Assembly (NCBI RefSeq): GCF_018130695.1
Contig: NZ_JAFCJX010000009.1
Span: 124,001-188,000 of the forward strand
Reading direction: 5' to 3'
Length of the DNA: 64,000 bases
From: Bradyrhizobium jicamae
GTDB taxonomy: Bacteria; Pseudomonadota; Alphaproteobacteria; Rhizobiales; Xanthobacteraceae
Part shown: positions 30,772 through 39,578 of the stretch, one piece after another
Layout of the letters: every line of letters starts with the position of its first letter
How positions within the stretch are numbered: the stretch's first letter is position 1
Notes under the pieces: generated by a model
Seen by the model: only the letters and a program-made list of their open reading frames with translations
The model's database searches: none
Told to the model about the DNA's origin: nothing
Translations under genes and position numbers: made by a program

Positions 30772-31629
30772 CTAATTAGAACTTGATGCCGTCGCGCTTA
30801 AGTCGTTTCGAGCGTCCCTTATGATGGAGAAGGACGACTGAAGAAACAGGGCGGCAATGATGACCGCCACAACCAGGTCAGGCCAAGGCGTCTGGGTCCA
30901 TGCGACCAGGACGGCGGCGACTATGACCGCGACGTTGCCGATCGCGTCGTTGCGGCTGAACAGCCAGACCGCGCGCACGTTGGCGTCGCCCTGCCGGTGT
31001 GGGAGGAGCGCCACGGCCGCCATCACGTTCACCACCAGTCCGACGAGCGCCAGAATCCCCATCAGCTCAGCTTCGGGCTGCTGCTGCACCAGCACGCGAT
31101 AGGCAGTCCCGACGAGAACGCCAGTTCCCAAAACGCCAAGGAAAATTCCTTGCAGCAGGGCGGCCTTGGCCCGGGCCGCCAGTCCCCAGCCCACCGCCAT
31201 CAGCCCAAGGAACGAGATCACGCCGTCCCCGATGAAATCGAGCGCATCGGCCTTCACGGATTGCGAGCCAGCGAGAAACCCGCCGACGATCTCGACGATG
31301 CCGTATCCGGCATTCAGCAGAACTACGATCCAAAGGGCGCGTTTGTAGGCAGGCGTTACGTGCGAGAGATCCGGGATCTTGTCGTCATCCTCGCCCTCGT
31401 CGACGCGCGCAAGTCTATAGCCGAGGCCGGTGATCGAGCGCTCGACCTCGGGCAACGGAGCCGTCCCGTTTTCCGTCCGGAGCGTCATCTCCTGGGACGC
31501 GATCGAGACCTTCGCATCCCGCACGCCTGCGATCGAACGCGCGGCGGCTTCGATCTTGGCAGCGCAGGCGGAGCAATCCATGCCCGTCACGCGGTAACGC
31601 ACCGCTTCGGCAGCGTCTGTTTCCGTCAT
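30772..31629 (-). CDS. HMA-domain cation diffusion facilitator (CDF-type transporter)
   Basis: The 285-residue protein joins an N-terminal heavy-metal-associated domain (YRVTGMDCSACAAKIEAAAR, with the CxxC metal site) to a six-helix CDF-type transporter: VKADALDFIGDGVISFLGLM with acidic metal sites, then ANVRAVWLFSRNDAIGNVAV and VVAVIIAALFLQSSFSIIRD. CDF carriers move Zn, Co or Cd from cytoplasm to periplasm, from where the CzcCBA pump can expel them. I chose the ATG at 31629, about 8 bases after AAGG. It is the last gene of the leftward cassette and ends 10 bases from the sheath stop. Confidence 0.85.
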   Translation of the reverse strand: MTETDAAEAVRYRVTGMDCSACAAKIEAAARSIAGVRDAKVSIASQEMTLRTENGTAPLPEVERSITGLGYRLARVDEGEDDDKIPDLSHVTPAYKRALWIVVLLNAGYGIVEIVGGFLAGSQSVKADALDFIGDGVISFLGLMAVGWGLAARAKAALLQGIFLGVLGTGVLVGTAYRVLVQQQPEAELMGILALVGLVVNVMAAVALLPHRQGDANVRAVWLFSRNDAIGNVAVIVAAVLVAWTQTPWPDLVVAVIIAALFLQSSFSIIRDARNDLSATASSSN

Positions 31630-31645
31630 CGCAAACATCCTTACA

Positions 31646-32017
31646 TCAAGTCTTACCTTCGAGCCGCAGTCTCTTGTAGAGCGCCTCGACGGCACTGGAG
31701 AAATCGGCCGTCTCGTTCCGCGCGCAGTGCTCTTCGAGGAACCGTAGTTGAGCCATCAGACCGAACGTCGGCGGGCTGAGATCGAGACCGACGTCCACGC
31801 CAGGCGGCCTGCTCAACACGATTCCGCTCATGAAGCCCTGCGCCCAGGCCAGGTAATCCTTTCGCACCTGCGGATCACCCGCCGCATCGGCCGTGAACTG
31901 CCGGCATGTCGTGGCACCGAGCCCGACGATCTGGGCGGTCCGCGCATCCAGTTCTTCTGCGGCCACCGTGTTCCAGGCCAGCGGCCACATCAGGCAGGCG
32001 GCCGCCAAATGTCGCAT
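31646..32017 (-). CDS. Exported small protein of the metal cassette
   Basis: ATG at 32017 gives a signal peptide (MRHLAAACLMWPLAWNTVAA) and a ~100-residue helical mature part: DARTAQIVGLGATTCRQFTA, YLAWAQGFMSGIVLSRPPGV, AQLRFLEEHCARNE. Two cysteines (TTCRQ and EEHCAR) could form a disulfide. The layout resembles small HdeA-like or uncharacterised periplasmic proteins. It lies between the CDF gene and another exported protein. Function unknown. Confidence 0.6.
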   Translation of the reverse strand: MRHLAAACLMWPLAWNTVAAEELDARTAQIVGLGATTCRQFTADAAGDPQVRKDYLAWAQGFMSGIVLSRPPGVDVGLDLSPPTFGLMAQLRFLEEHCARNETADFSSAVEALYKRLRLEGKT

Positions 32018-32097
32018 ACGGATGTCGGCCGAGGCGTGTCCGCTCCAAAGGCTTGATCTTCCCTCCGCTCGGCGCATCCATTTCACGTTCCGCGAGC

Positions 32098-32469
32098 CTA
32101 CTTCTTGAATTTGGCCTGGCCCGACTTTCCTTCGGCGGTCTTGATCGTGAGGGTGATCGTCGCGCCGGCGGGGATCGGATTCTTCGCCTCGCCATTGAGC
32201 GAGTTCTCGCCCTGTGGCGCAAGTGTCACCGTTTCCCGGGCCGGTCCGCCGGCGATCAGCACGGCTCCTACATAGCCCTTGGTCGAGACGGGCTTCGCTT
32301 TGAAGGCCTCGAAGACGTTGATGGTGACCGTATTGCCCGACGTCAGGAGTTCGGCATCGATGCCGGCCACGTCCAGCATTAGTCCCCCGTTCGGGCCTTT
32401 TTCGTAGTCCTCGGCCGCCACCGGCGTGGCCAACAGCAGCGCGGCGACGATCCAACTGATGATTCTCAT
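32098..32469 (-). CDS. Exported protein following the RND pump gene
   Basis: The ATG at 32469 overlaps the stop of the pump gene at 32466. The 123-residue product has a signal peptide (MRIISWIVAALLLATPVAAE) and a beta-rich mature domain (YEKGPNGGLMLDVAGIDAEL, NTVTINVFEAFKAKP, ATITLTIKTAEGKSGQAKFK). Small periplasmic proteins of this sort often accompany CzcCBA systems as possible metal-binding helpers. No histidine cluster is evident, so the metal role is inferred from context. Confidence 0.7.
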   Translation of the reverse strand: MRIISWIVAALLLATPVAAEDYEKGPNGGLMLDVAGIDAELLTSGNTVTINVFEAFKAKPVSTKGYVGAVLIAGGPARETVTLAPQGENSLNGEAKNPIPAGATITLTIKTAEGKSGQAKFKK

Positions 32470-35400
32470 GAACGTTCTCCCATCGGTTTGGTGGCAGTCG
32501 AAAGCGGTCGATCGGCATGCTCGCGCCTGAACAGAACGTAGAGCGCAGGCAGGACCAATAGAGTCAGGATGGTCGAGGAAACGACCCCGCCGATGACAAC
32601 GGTGGCTAACGGACGTTGCACCTCCGCACCCGCTCCGGTGGCGATAGCCATCGGGACGAAGCCGAGGGCGGCAACAAGCGCGGTCATCAGGACCGGCCTC
32701 AGCCGCGTCAGCGCGCCTTCCCGGACCGCGTCCACCAGCGCCAGTTCTTCCCGACGGAGCTTTTCGATAAACGTGATGATGACGAGACCGTTGAGCACGG
32801 CGACTCCGGAGAGCGCGATGAAACCGATTCCGGCGCTGATCGATAGCGGGATTCCCCTGAGCAGAAGCGCGACGACGCCCCCCGTCAGGGCAAGCGGCAC
32901 ACCGCTGAACACCAGCAACGCATCGGGCATCGAGCCGAGGCTGACGAAGAGCAGGAGGAAGATCAGGAACAGCGCGAGGGGCACGACGACCGTCAGCCGC
33001 TGCGTCGCCGAGACGAGTTGCTCGAACTGACCGCCCCATCCGATCCAGTAGCCGGGTGGGAGCTTCACCTTCTGCGTCACCTGATCCTGGGCATCTGCAA
33101 TGAAGGAGGCCAGATCGCGGCCCCGCACGTTGGCCGTGACGACGATGCGTCGCTTGCCGTTCTCCCTGCTGATCAGATTGGGACCCGGAGCCACATCGAT
33201 CTGCGCGACCTCCGACAGCGGAACGTAACGGATCTGGGCGAGGGGCGAATTGGCCCATAGGGCTGGCGTCGCCTTGGCGTGGTTCTCGAGTGGCGGCAAT
33301 GGCACCGCCAGCGCCCTGATCGCCTCCACGTCCGAACGAAGGTGCTCCGGCAGCCGGACCATGATGTCGAAGCGTCTGTCGCCCTCGAACACGCGGCCCG
33401 CGCTCTTGCCGCCGACGGCTATCTCGACGAGGTTCTGGACATCGGCGACGTTGATCCCGTAGCGCGACAGCACTGGGCGGTTCAGCTTCACCGTCAGGAC
33501 CGGAAGGCCGGTCGTCTGCTCGGTTTTGACATCGGCGGCCCCGGCTATCTTCTGCAGCACGGCTTGGACCCGTGCCGCGCCCTGGACGAGTTCGTCAAGA
33601 TCGTCCCCGAAGATTTCGACGGCGACATCGCTTCGCACGCCGGAGATTAGCTCGTTCATGCGTTGCTGAATGGGTTGCGAAAAGCCATAGGCGGTCCCAG
33701 GGACGTCCTGGGCCGCCTCCTGGATCTCGGAGACGACCGCCGCCTTCGGCTTGTCAGGATCCGGCCATTCGTTCCGCGGCTTCAGCATCACGTAACCGTC
33801 GGATGCCGACGGCGGCATGAGGTCGGTTGCGACTTCCGCCGTACCTGTGCGCGCGAACACTTCTTTGACTTCCGGGATCTTGCCGAGGCGCTTCTCGATC
33901 ATGCCCTGAATTTCCACCGACTGGGTCAGGCTTGTTCCCGGGATCCGGATCGCCTCGAACGAAGCGTCGCCTTCGTCGAGACCGGGTATGAACTCGGCGC
34001 CCATGTGGGATGCCGCGATTCCGCAGACCGCGACGAGCAGCGCCGCGATGACCGCGACGCCGAACCTGTTCCGGATCGACGCCGCGAGCAGCGGGGCGTA
34101 GATGCGCCGGGCGCTTCGCATCAGAAGGTTCTCATGCTCGGATACTCGGCCGCCGACCAGCAGCGCCACCGCCGCGGGCACAAACGTCAGCGACAGGATG
34201 CTGGCGCCCGCCAGCACCATCAGCACCGTCAGCGCCATGGGCGTGAACATCTTTCCCTCGACGCCGGTGAGGGTCAGGATCGGCAGATAGACGGCGGCGA
34301 TGATGAACATTCCGAACAGGCTGGGCCGAATGACTTCGCGCGATCCCGCGAGAATGGTGGCAAATCGTTCCTCGCGATCGAGCACGCGACCCAGCCGGCG
34401 CTGCTCTACGGCGAGCAGGCGCAGGCAGTTCTCGACAATGATGACTGCGCCGTCGATGATGATCCCGAAATCGATGGCGCCCAGGCTCATCAGGTTCGCG
34501 CTGACGCGGGTCTGGACCATGCCGGTGATGGCGAACAGCATGGCGAGCGGAATGACGCACGCCGTCGCGATTGCCGCCTTGAAGTTTCCGAGCGTCAGAA
34601 AAAGCACGACCACGACCAGCAAAGCGCCCTCGACGAGATTGTTGCGGACCGTCGCGATGGTCGCCTCGACTAGGCGCGTCCGGTCGTAGACGACGTGGAC
34701 GGTCACTCCCTCCGGTAGCGAGCGTCCGATTTCCCTGATCCTGCTGGACACCCGCTGCGCCACCGTCCGGCTGTTCTCGCCGATGAGGAGCATGGCGGTT
34801 CCGAGCACAACTTCGTTGCCGTTCAGCGTCGCGGCACCCGTGCGCAGATCCTTGCCCTGCCTGACCTCGGCGACATCCGATATCCGGACCGGAACGCCGT
34901 TTCGCGAGCCGATCACGATGTCCTTGATCTCCTCGATGCTCCCGACCTGGCCGGGGGTGCGGACGAGATACTGCTCGCCGTTCCGCTCGATGTACCCGGC
35001 TCCGACATTCGCGTTGTTGGCGGCCAGAGCGGCCATGACTTCGCGGAAGCTGATCCTGTACGCCATCAGTTGCGTAGGATCCGGCAGCACGTGAAATTGC
35101 TTCTCGAAGCCGCCGACCGTGTTGACCTCGCTGACGCCCGCCACGGTCCGCAATTGAGGCCGGACGATCCAGTCCTGAACGGTCCGCAAGTCCGTGGCCG
35201 TGTACTCCTCTCCGTTCGATTTGCGCGCACCAGGCCGGGCGTCGACGGTGTACATGAAGATTTCGCCGAGCCCTGTTGAGATCGGCCCCATGGCGGTCTC
35301 GATCCCGGTGGGCAACTGATCCCGCACCTGCTGTATCCGTTCGTTGATCAACTGGCGGGCGAAATAGATATCGGTGCCGTCCTTGAAGATGACGGTGACC

Positions 35401-35675
35401 TGGCTGAGGCCATAGCGGGATTGCGAGCGCGTGCTTTCGAGGCGAGGCAGCCCGCCCATCGCGGTCTCGACCGGGAACGTGATGCGCTGCTCGACCTCCA
35501 GCGGCGAGTAGCCGGGCGCGCGGCTGTTGATCTGGACCTGTACGTTCGTGATGTCGGGAACGGCGTCGATCGGCAGGAGCGTGAAATTCCACGCCCCGAA
35601 TCCGGCCATCGCGACAACGCCGATCATCACCAGCCAGCGCTGACGGATCGCGAAGGAGAGAATGCCGTCAATCAT
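32466..35675 (-). CDS. czcA: CzcA-type heavy metal RND efflux pump
   Basis: Inner-membrane proton-driven pump of a tripartite Co/Zn/Cd exporter. The 1069-residue length and layout fit: TLLPIDAVPDITNVQVQINS, LEVEQRITFPVETAMGGLP, STGLGEIFMYTVDARPG. The HME1-class signature DFGIIIDGAVIIVEN is at ~residue 401 in transmembrane helix 4; as I recall the classes, this fits zinc/cobalt/cadmium pumps rather than copper-type CusA. Two large periplasmic loops and 12 helices are apparent. The ATG at 35675 follows GGGAGGAG. It overlaps the fusion-protein gene upstream and a small exported protein gene downstream. Confidence 0.92.
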   Translation of the reverse strand: MIDGILSFAIRQRWLVMIGVVAMAGFGAWNFTLLPIDAVPDITNVQVQINSRAPGYSPLEVEQRITFPVETAMGGLPRLESTRSQSRYGLSQVTVIFKDGTDIYFARQLINERIQQVRDQLPTGIETAMGPISTGLGEIFMYTVDARPGARKSNGEEYTATDLRTVQDWIVRPQLRTVAGVSEVNTVGGFEKQFHVLPDPTQLMAYRISFREVMAALAANNANVGAGYIERNGEQYLVRTPGQVGSIEEIKDIVIGSRNGVPVRISDVAEVRQGKDLRTGAATLNGNEVVLGTAMLLIGENSRTVAQRVSSRIREIGRSLPEGVTVHVVYDRTRLVEATIATVRNNLVEGALLVVVVLFLTLGNFKAAIATACVIPLAMLFAITGMVQTRVSANLMSLGAIDFGIIIDGAVIIVENCLRLLAVEQRRLGRVLDREERFATILAGSREVIRPSLFGMFIIAAVYLPILTLTGVEGKMFTPMALTVLMVLAGASILSLTFVPAAVALLVGGRVSEHENLLMRSARRIYAPLLAASIRNRFGVAVIAALLVAVCGIAASHMGAEFIPGLDEGDASFEAIRIPGTSLTQSVEIQGMIEKRLGKIPEVKEVFARTGTAEVATDLMPPSASDGYVMLKPRNEWPDPDKPKAAVVSEIQEAAQDVPGTAYGFSQPIQQRMNELISGVRSDVAVEIFGDDLDELVQGAARVQAVLQKIAGAADVKTEQTTGLPVLTVKLNRPVLSRYGINVADVQNLVEIAVGGKSAGRVFEGDRRFDIMVRLPEHLRSDVEAIRALAVPLPPLENHAKATPALWANSPLAQIRYVPLSEVAQIDVAPGPNLISRENGKRRIVVTANVRGRDLASFIADAQDQVTQKVKLPPGYWIGWGGQFEQLVSATQRLTVVVPLALFLIFLLLFVSLGSMPDALLVFSGVPLALTGGVVALLLRGIPLSISAGIGFIALSGVAVLNGLVIITFIEKLRREELALVDAVREGALTRLRPVLMTALVAALGFVPMAIATGAGAEVQRPLATVVIGGVVSSTILTLLVLPALYVLFRREHADRPLSTATKPMGERS

Positions 35676-36615
35676 TGTCAACTCCTCCCTTCGCCATTTC
35701 GGCCTTCACGGTGAAGCTGTTCTTCGCCGCGTACGTGTCGCCTTCGAGAACGCCGAACGTGATCTCCACGGATTCCGAATCCCGCTCGCCGATCTCGACC
35801 TCACGGGCTTCGAACTTGTCCCCGTCGCGCACGAACACGACCGTGCGGTTCTCGACCGTCTGCAGCGCCGAGACTTTCACGGCGACCGGAACCTGCTTGG
35901 CCGACAGCGTCAGCCGACCTGTGATGAACAGTCCCGGACGCAGCCGCTGGTCCGTATTTGGCACCACCGCTCTTGCCACCGCACTCTGGGTATCGCTGCT
36001 GCCAACCGGCGAAATGTAGGAAATCTTCGCGTCGACCGTCGGCTTGCCATCCGCGGTATCGATGAGTACCTGATCGCCGACGTTGACCCGTCCGAGGTCC
36101 CGGCGATAAACGGAAAAATCCACCCAGACGGTCGACAGATCCGCGATGACGAAGGCCGGCTTCTGTTCGGAGACGTATTCGCCCAACGTGGTCTGACGAT
36201 CGATCACAGTCCCGCCGAGGACCGCCTTCAGCTCATAGGGCGTGAGACTCTGGTTGCTTTCGACGATCGCGAGGACATCGCCCTTCTGGACGCGGTCCCC
36301 GATCCGCTTGCGTACGTCCCGGACGATGCCCGGAAATCGCGGCGTGACCTGAACCAGAGATTCATGGTTCGGCTGAACCATGCCGTTGAGCAGCAGATTG
36401 TCGTGCAGCACGGCCGGTGACGCCTTCGCCAACTCGATGCTGGCAGCGGCGACTTTGGCGTCGGTCATGGCGACGCTGTTCGAATGCTCCTCCTCTTCCG
36501 CCTTCGCCGTTGCCGCAGTCTTGGTCGTCGCCGGCGTCGACATGCGGTAGCCAACGTAGATAAGCCCGACGGCGACCACGGCGAAAACCAAAAATCGGAT
36601 CAGTCCTCGGATCAT
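35668..36615 (-). CDS. czcB: CzcB-type periplasmic adaptor (membrane fusion) protein
   Basis: This adaptor bridges pump and outer membrane channel. The 315-residue protein has an N-terminal membrane anchor (IRFLVFAVVAVGLIYVGYRM), a lipoyl-like half (VTPRFPGIVRDVRKRIGDRV, KGDVLAIVESNQSLTPYELK), a beta-barrel region (TVWVDFSVYRRDLGRVNVGD) and a C-terminal AVKVSALQTVENRTVVFVRD domain. It is shorter than many CzcB proteins because the coiled-coil hairpin is short. Overlaps with genes on both sides show one operon. Confidence 0.9.
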   Translation of the reverse strand: MIRGLIRFLVFAVVAVGLIYVGYRMSTPATTKTAATAKAEEEEHSNSVAMTDAKVAAASIELAKASPAVLHDNLLLNGMVQPNHESLVQVTPRFPGIVRDVRKRIGDRVQKGDVLAIVESNQSLTPYELKAVLGGTVIDRQTTLGEYVSEQKPAFVIADLSTVWVDFSVYRRDLGRVNVGDQVLIDTADGKPTVDAKISYISPVGSSDTQSAVARAVVPNTDQRLRPGLFITGRLTLSAKQVPVAVKVSALQTVENRTVVFVRDGDKFEAREVEIGERDSESVEITFGVLEGDTYAAKNSFTVKAEMAKGGVDND

Positions 36616-37883
36616 CTTGAACTCTCGCGTGCGAGCGAAAACGGATTGCCCACGAGTCCTTCGATGGTCGCGACGGCAACGTGGAAATTCTGCAATGCTT
36701 CCTGTTCACGCAGTCGCGCCTGCGTGAGGCTCGCCTGGGCGTCCAGCACCTCGAGAAGCGTGTATCGGCCTTGACCGTATCCCTCCGAGATGGCCTGCGC
36801 CGCTTGCTCCGCTTTCGGAATGGCGACTTCGCGGAGGATGGCAAGCTCCCGCAGCGAGCCCTGCAGCGAGTCGTAAGCCCGGCCTGCGATCACGATCAGC
36901 GTATTCCGGTTCGCGTCCCGCTCTGCCCTCGTCTTCGCTAGGCTCTCCTGCGCGGAGAGGATGTTGCCCTGGTTCTGATCGAACACCGGGATCGGCACAG
37001 ACAGCGTCAGCCGCACGGCGTCGTCGTTGGTCTCGTTGAAGTGACGCCATCCAGCGGCGATGCGCACGTCCGGATAGGGCCTGAGCCGCGCCAACAAGAG
37101 TTCCGCGTTCCGCTGTGCGTAGACAGCGGTCCAGCGGACCAGTTGCGGATTCGCGTCGATCGCCGCCACGACGGCCTGAAAGGAGGGCGGCCGACCGGTG
37201 GTATCGAGCCGCCCGGAGACGGCGGCGAATTTCGCCACCGTATCGCCCATGAGGACCGCCAGTTCGCGCCGCGCGCCGGCGAGCGTCGATCGGAGCCGTT
37301 CTCGATCCGCCTTGACCAGCGCGGAAGCCACTTCGGCCCGCCCGGTCTCCGCCGGCGAGGACGCGCCGGCCTCGACGCGCCGCTGCAGCAGCGGGGTCAA
37401 CCGATCGATGGCGGCGACTTGCTCGTCGAGAATCTGGATTCGACGCTGTGAACCGAGCACGTTCAGGAACGTGATGGCCGTCTCCGAGAGCACTTCCAAC
37501 CGGACTGCTTGACGCTGTATCGCCGCCGTCTCGACACCCGCTGCACCGGCCGCGACTCGCGCCTCACGCTTGCCGAACCATTCGAAGGCCTGGCTGATCT
37601 GCAGCGTGGTCTCTGCGGACTTCGTCCCCCGATACTTCCCAGTACCGAAGGAATCGTCTTGTTCGTACGACACCTCGGGATTGAGCAACGCTCCTGCCTG
37701 GATGCGCTGTCCCGACGCGATCCCGACGTCCCGCTCGGCCGCGGTGAGACGAGGGCTGGCGGCGAGTGCCCGCGCAAGCGCGGCCCTCATCGTGAGAGTC
37801 TGCGAATGTGAAGCGCTCGTCAGCAACGGGCTGGCCAGAAATGCCACCGCACACGCAAGACGCGCGGCTTTCTTCCGAAACAT
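36612..37883 (-). CDS. czcC: CzcC-type outer membrane efflux channel (TolC family)
   Basis: The 423-residue product has a signal peptide (KAARLACAVAFLASPLLTSA) and two homologous TolC-type repeats. Visible elements are LARALAASPRLTAAERDVGI, AGALLNPEVSYEQDDSFGTG, AFEWFGKREARVAAGAAGVE and LTLSVPIPVFDQNQGNILSA, ending RYTLLEVLDAQASLTQARLR and EALQNFHVAVATIEGLVG. It forms the outer-membrane exit duct of the metal pump. It is the first core gene of the czcCBA order, with a small exported protein gene upstream. Confidence 0.9.
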   Translation of the reverse strand: MFRKKAARLACAVAFLASPLLTSASHSQTLTMRAALARALAASPRLTAAERDVGIASGQRIQAGALLNPEVSYEQDDSFGTGKYRGTKSAETTLQISQAFEWFGKREARVAAGAAGVETAAIQRQAVRLEVLSETAITFLNVLGSQRRIQILDEQVAAIDRLTPLLQRRVEAGASSPAETGRAEVASALVKADRERLRSTLAGARRELAVLMGDTVAKFAAVSGRLDTTGRPPSFQAVVAAIDANPQLVRWTAVYAQRNAELLLARLRPYPDVRIAAGWRHFNETNDDAVRLTLSVPIPVFDQNQGNILSAQESLAKTRAERDANRNTLIVIAGRAYDSLQGSLRELAILREVAIPKAEQAAQAISEGYGQGRYTLLEVLDAQASLTQARLREQEALQNFHVAVATIEGLVGNPFSLARESSR

Positions 37884-37942
37884 GAGTAGTTACCTGATCA
37901 AGCAGATCGATCGAGCGCTCGCGCGCTCCGAGAAGACGGCTC

Positions 37943-38320
37943 TCAGATCCGGTATTTGGGCGGCGGCGTATCGAGCCCCGGATGATCCTCAAGGACGAAC
38001 GTCGGAGTGGAGTATGTCGGCGGGACCGACTTTGCCGCTGGCTCAACTACTAGGAGCGGCGGCGGAAGGAGCAAGGGAACACACGTGTAGCAATGATCGA
38101 CGACGGTGACGGCCGGCTTCTTCGAATCCTGGTCCGCTTTGCCGGGTACATCGCCGAGTTCGAGCTGTTCGACCTGCTCGACTGACATGAGCGTCTCCTC
38201 GGCGCAGGCAATCTCCCCTCCCACGCCAACGAGGACATACGCAATCGTAAGGAAAACGGTCAGCAGTCCACGCAGCGCGGATGCAAAAGGACGTCGCCTA
38301 TGGCCGATTTGCCGTTTCAT
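37943..38320 (-). CDS. Small exported protein at the head of the metal operon (CzcI-like position)
   Basis: From ATG 38320 the 125-residue product has a basic start and hydrophobic signal or anchor (LRGLLTVFLTIAYVLVGVGG), an acidic stretch (EETLMSVEQVEQLELGDVPG), a possible metal-binding VVDHCYTCVPLLLPPPLLVV (H-C-x-x-C) and a Pro-rich tail. Small proteins with this layout precede czcC in several bacteria (CzcI and DUF2946-like proteins) and may bind metal or tune induction. No ribosome binding site is obvious; other starts up to 38389 are possible. Confidence 0.6.
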   Translation of the reverse strand: MKRQIGHRRRPFASALRGLLTVFLTIAYVLVGVGGEIACAEETLMSVEQVEQLELGDVPGKADQDSKKPAVTVVDHCYTCVPLLLPPPLLVVEPAAKSVPPTYSTPTFVLEDHPGLDTPPPKYRI

Positions 38321-38772
38321 CAAGGCACGGGATAGCAGGGACTGGGCGCAAACACTATCACAAATTCGGTGCTGGAAGGCGCGCTTCACATCTGCAGGAT
38401 CGACATTGGGATTGGGCCATAGGTCTCTCGGCTGGTTTGTTCATCGTGCCCAGCATTTCGGTGCCGCCGGGTCCCTAGGAATCGCGAACGGGCTTGTGGT
38501 CCGATTGAGTTTGGTCGGCAGAGGTTGGCCAACGTCCGATTTTGAGCGCATTACGGACTCAAGTCAGACAGCACGCTAGGTCCGAAAAGGGTCAATCGCG
38601 ACTGGTTCAGCCAGCGGCAAATCCGGGCATAGGCCGCTATGCTGCCGAAAGCGGAAGTAAATTCAGAGTATTAGGGTCATCGCGGGATGGCGCCGCCGTG
38701 AGCCTGATTCAAGCTCCCAAAACGGGCCTTGGATCATGCGCTGCGAACTTAAAGCAAAAGGAGGACTGATCA
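38321..38772. other. Cassette promoter region and right junction with the tail operon
   Basis: About 450 bases without a convincing gene. Leftward it must contain the promoter of the czc operon; no metal regulator gene is present, so control would be from elsewhere. Rightward it must serve the tail tube gene, because the cassette interrupts the tail operon. The stretch 38560-38700 resembles scattered host intergenic sequence rather than phage DNA. A strong AGGAGG ribosome binding site at about 38759-38765 serves the tube gene. The exact right junction cannot be seen. Confidence 0.5.
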
Positions 38773-39138
38773 ATGGCACAGAGAATTGCGGGCATTGCCT
38801 TCCTGACCGTGGATGGCAACCAGCTGGCGCTGCGCGGCAACTTCACCGTCAGCCCGTCGCCTGTCGAGCGAACGATGATCGCGGGACAGGATGGCGTGCA
38901 TGGCTATCAGGAGCTGCCGCGCGTGCCCTATATCGAGGGCGATCTTTCGACGCTTCCTGGCTTCTATCTGGAGGACCTGCTGAACGAAACCGATGTCACG
39001 GTGGTCGCGCAGCTGGCGAACCGGATGCAGTACGTGCTGACCAGCGCCACCTGCAAGGGCGGTTTCGAGAACAATACCCGCGATGGTCAGGTCCGCGTGC
39101 GCTGGGAAGGCGTCACCTGTGAGGAGGTGAGCCTGTGA
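38773..39138 (+). CDS. Tail tube protein (Mu gpM-like)
   Basis: The 121-residue protein has the Mu-type tube pattern: AGIAFLTVDGNQLALRGNFT, VSPSPVERTMIAGQDGVHGY, VPYIEGDLSTLPGFYLEDLL, TSATCKGGFENNTRDGQVRV and RWEGVTCEEV. Its subunits form the inner tube within the sheath. It belongs directly after the sheath gene, but the metal cassette separates them here. The stop overlaps the next start (TGTGA region), so the tail operon resumes normally from this gene. Confidence 0.9.
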   Translation: MAQRIAGIAFLTVDGNQLALRGNFTVSPSPVERTMIAGQDGVHGYQELPRVPYIEGDLSTLPGFYLEDLLNETDVTVVAQLANRMQYVLTSATCKGGFENNTRDGQVRVRWEGVTCEEVSL

Positions 39139-39578
39139 ACGTGAACCCGAAACGCGAAGGCTTCGTGGACGATCAGGCGAAGCCCGAGCCCGAGATCATT
39201 TCGCCGAGCGGCGGCAAGACCCGCGCGATGCCACCGCCCGAGATCGAGCCGTCGCCCGCCGAACTGCCGCCGCTGGAACAGGACGAGTGGCCCATCGTCG
39301 TCAAGCTGCTCTATCGCCCGATCCGTAACAATCGCGGCGAGGACATCAAGGAAGTCTCGCTGCGCGAGCCGCGCGCTGGCGACATCAACCGCTACGGCAA
39401 CCCGATCCGCGTCAACCAAGACGGTGACGTGGTGATCGATGAGCGCAAGATGACGTACATGATCGCCGCGCTGTCGGGCGTGCTGCCGCCCTTCATCGAA
39501 GAGATGGACACCCGCGATTGGAATAGCTGCGCCTATCGGTTGCGGCGTTTTTTTCTTCCCGATCCAGCGGCCTGGTAG
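39135..39578 (+). CDS. Tail assembly chaperone, short form (Mu gp41-like)
   Basis: GTG start at 39135 overlapping the tube stop. The 147-residue product has a polar N-terminal third, then the conserved core IVVKLLYRPIRNNRGEDIKE, VSLREPRAGDINRYGNPIRV and KMTYMIAALSGVLPPFIEEM. It ends RRFFLPDPAAW soon after a T-TTT-TTT slippery run. This family chaperones the tape measure protein during tail assembly and is normally made with a longer frameshifted form. Confidence 0.85.
   Translation: MNVNPKREGFVDDQAKPEPEIISPSGGKTRAMPPPEIEPSPAELPPLEQDEWPIVVKLLYRPIRNNRGEDIKEVSLREPRAGDINRYGNPIRVNQDGDVVIDERKMTYMIAALSGVLPPFIEEMDTRDWNSCAYRLRRFFLPDPAAW
39548..39554 (+). promoter_or_regulatory. T-TTT-TTT slippery site for -1 frameshift
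   Basis: Seven T bases lie in the phase X-XXY-YYZ of the chaperone gene (CG T TTT TTT C). A -1 slip leaves both tRNAs paired with Phe codons and joins the downstream frame that ends at 39742. The zero-frame stop TAG follows 22 bases later. This is the classical position of the programmed frameshift in tailed-phage chaperone genes. Confidence 0.8.

Noticed and set aside
34132..35592. 486-codon leftward ORF in another frame of czcA
   Set aside because: Arg/His-rich product without features, on DNA fully explained by the CzcA frame.
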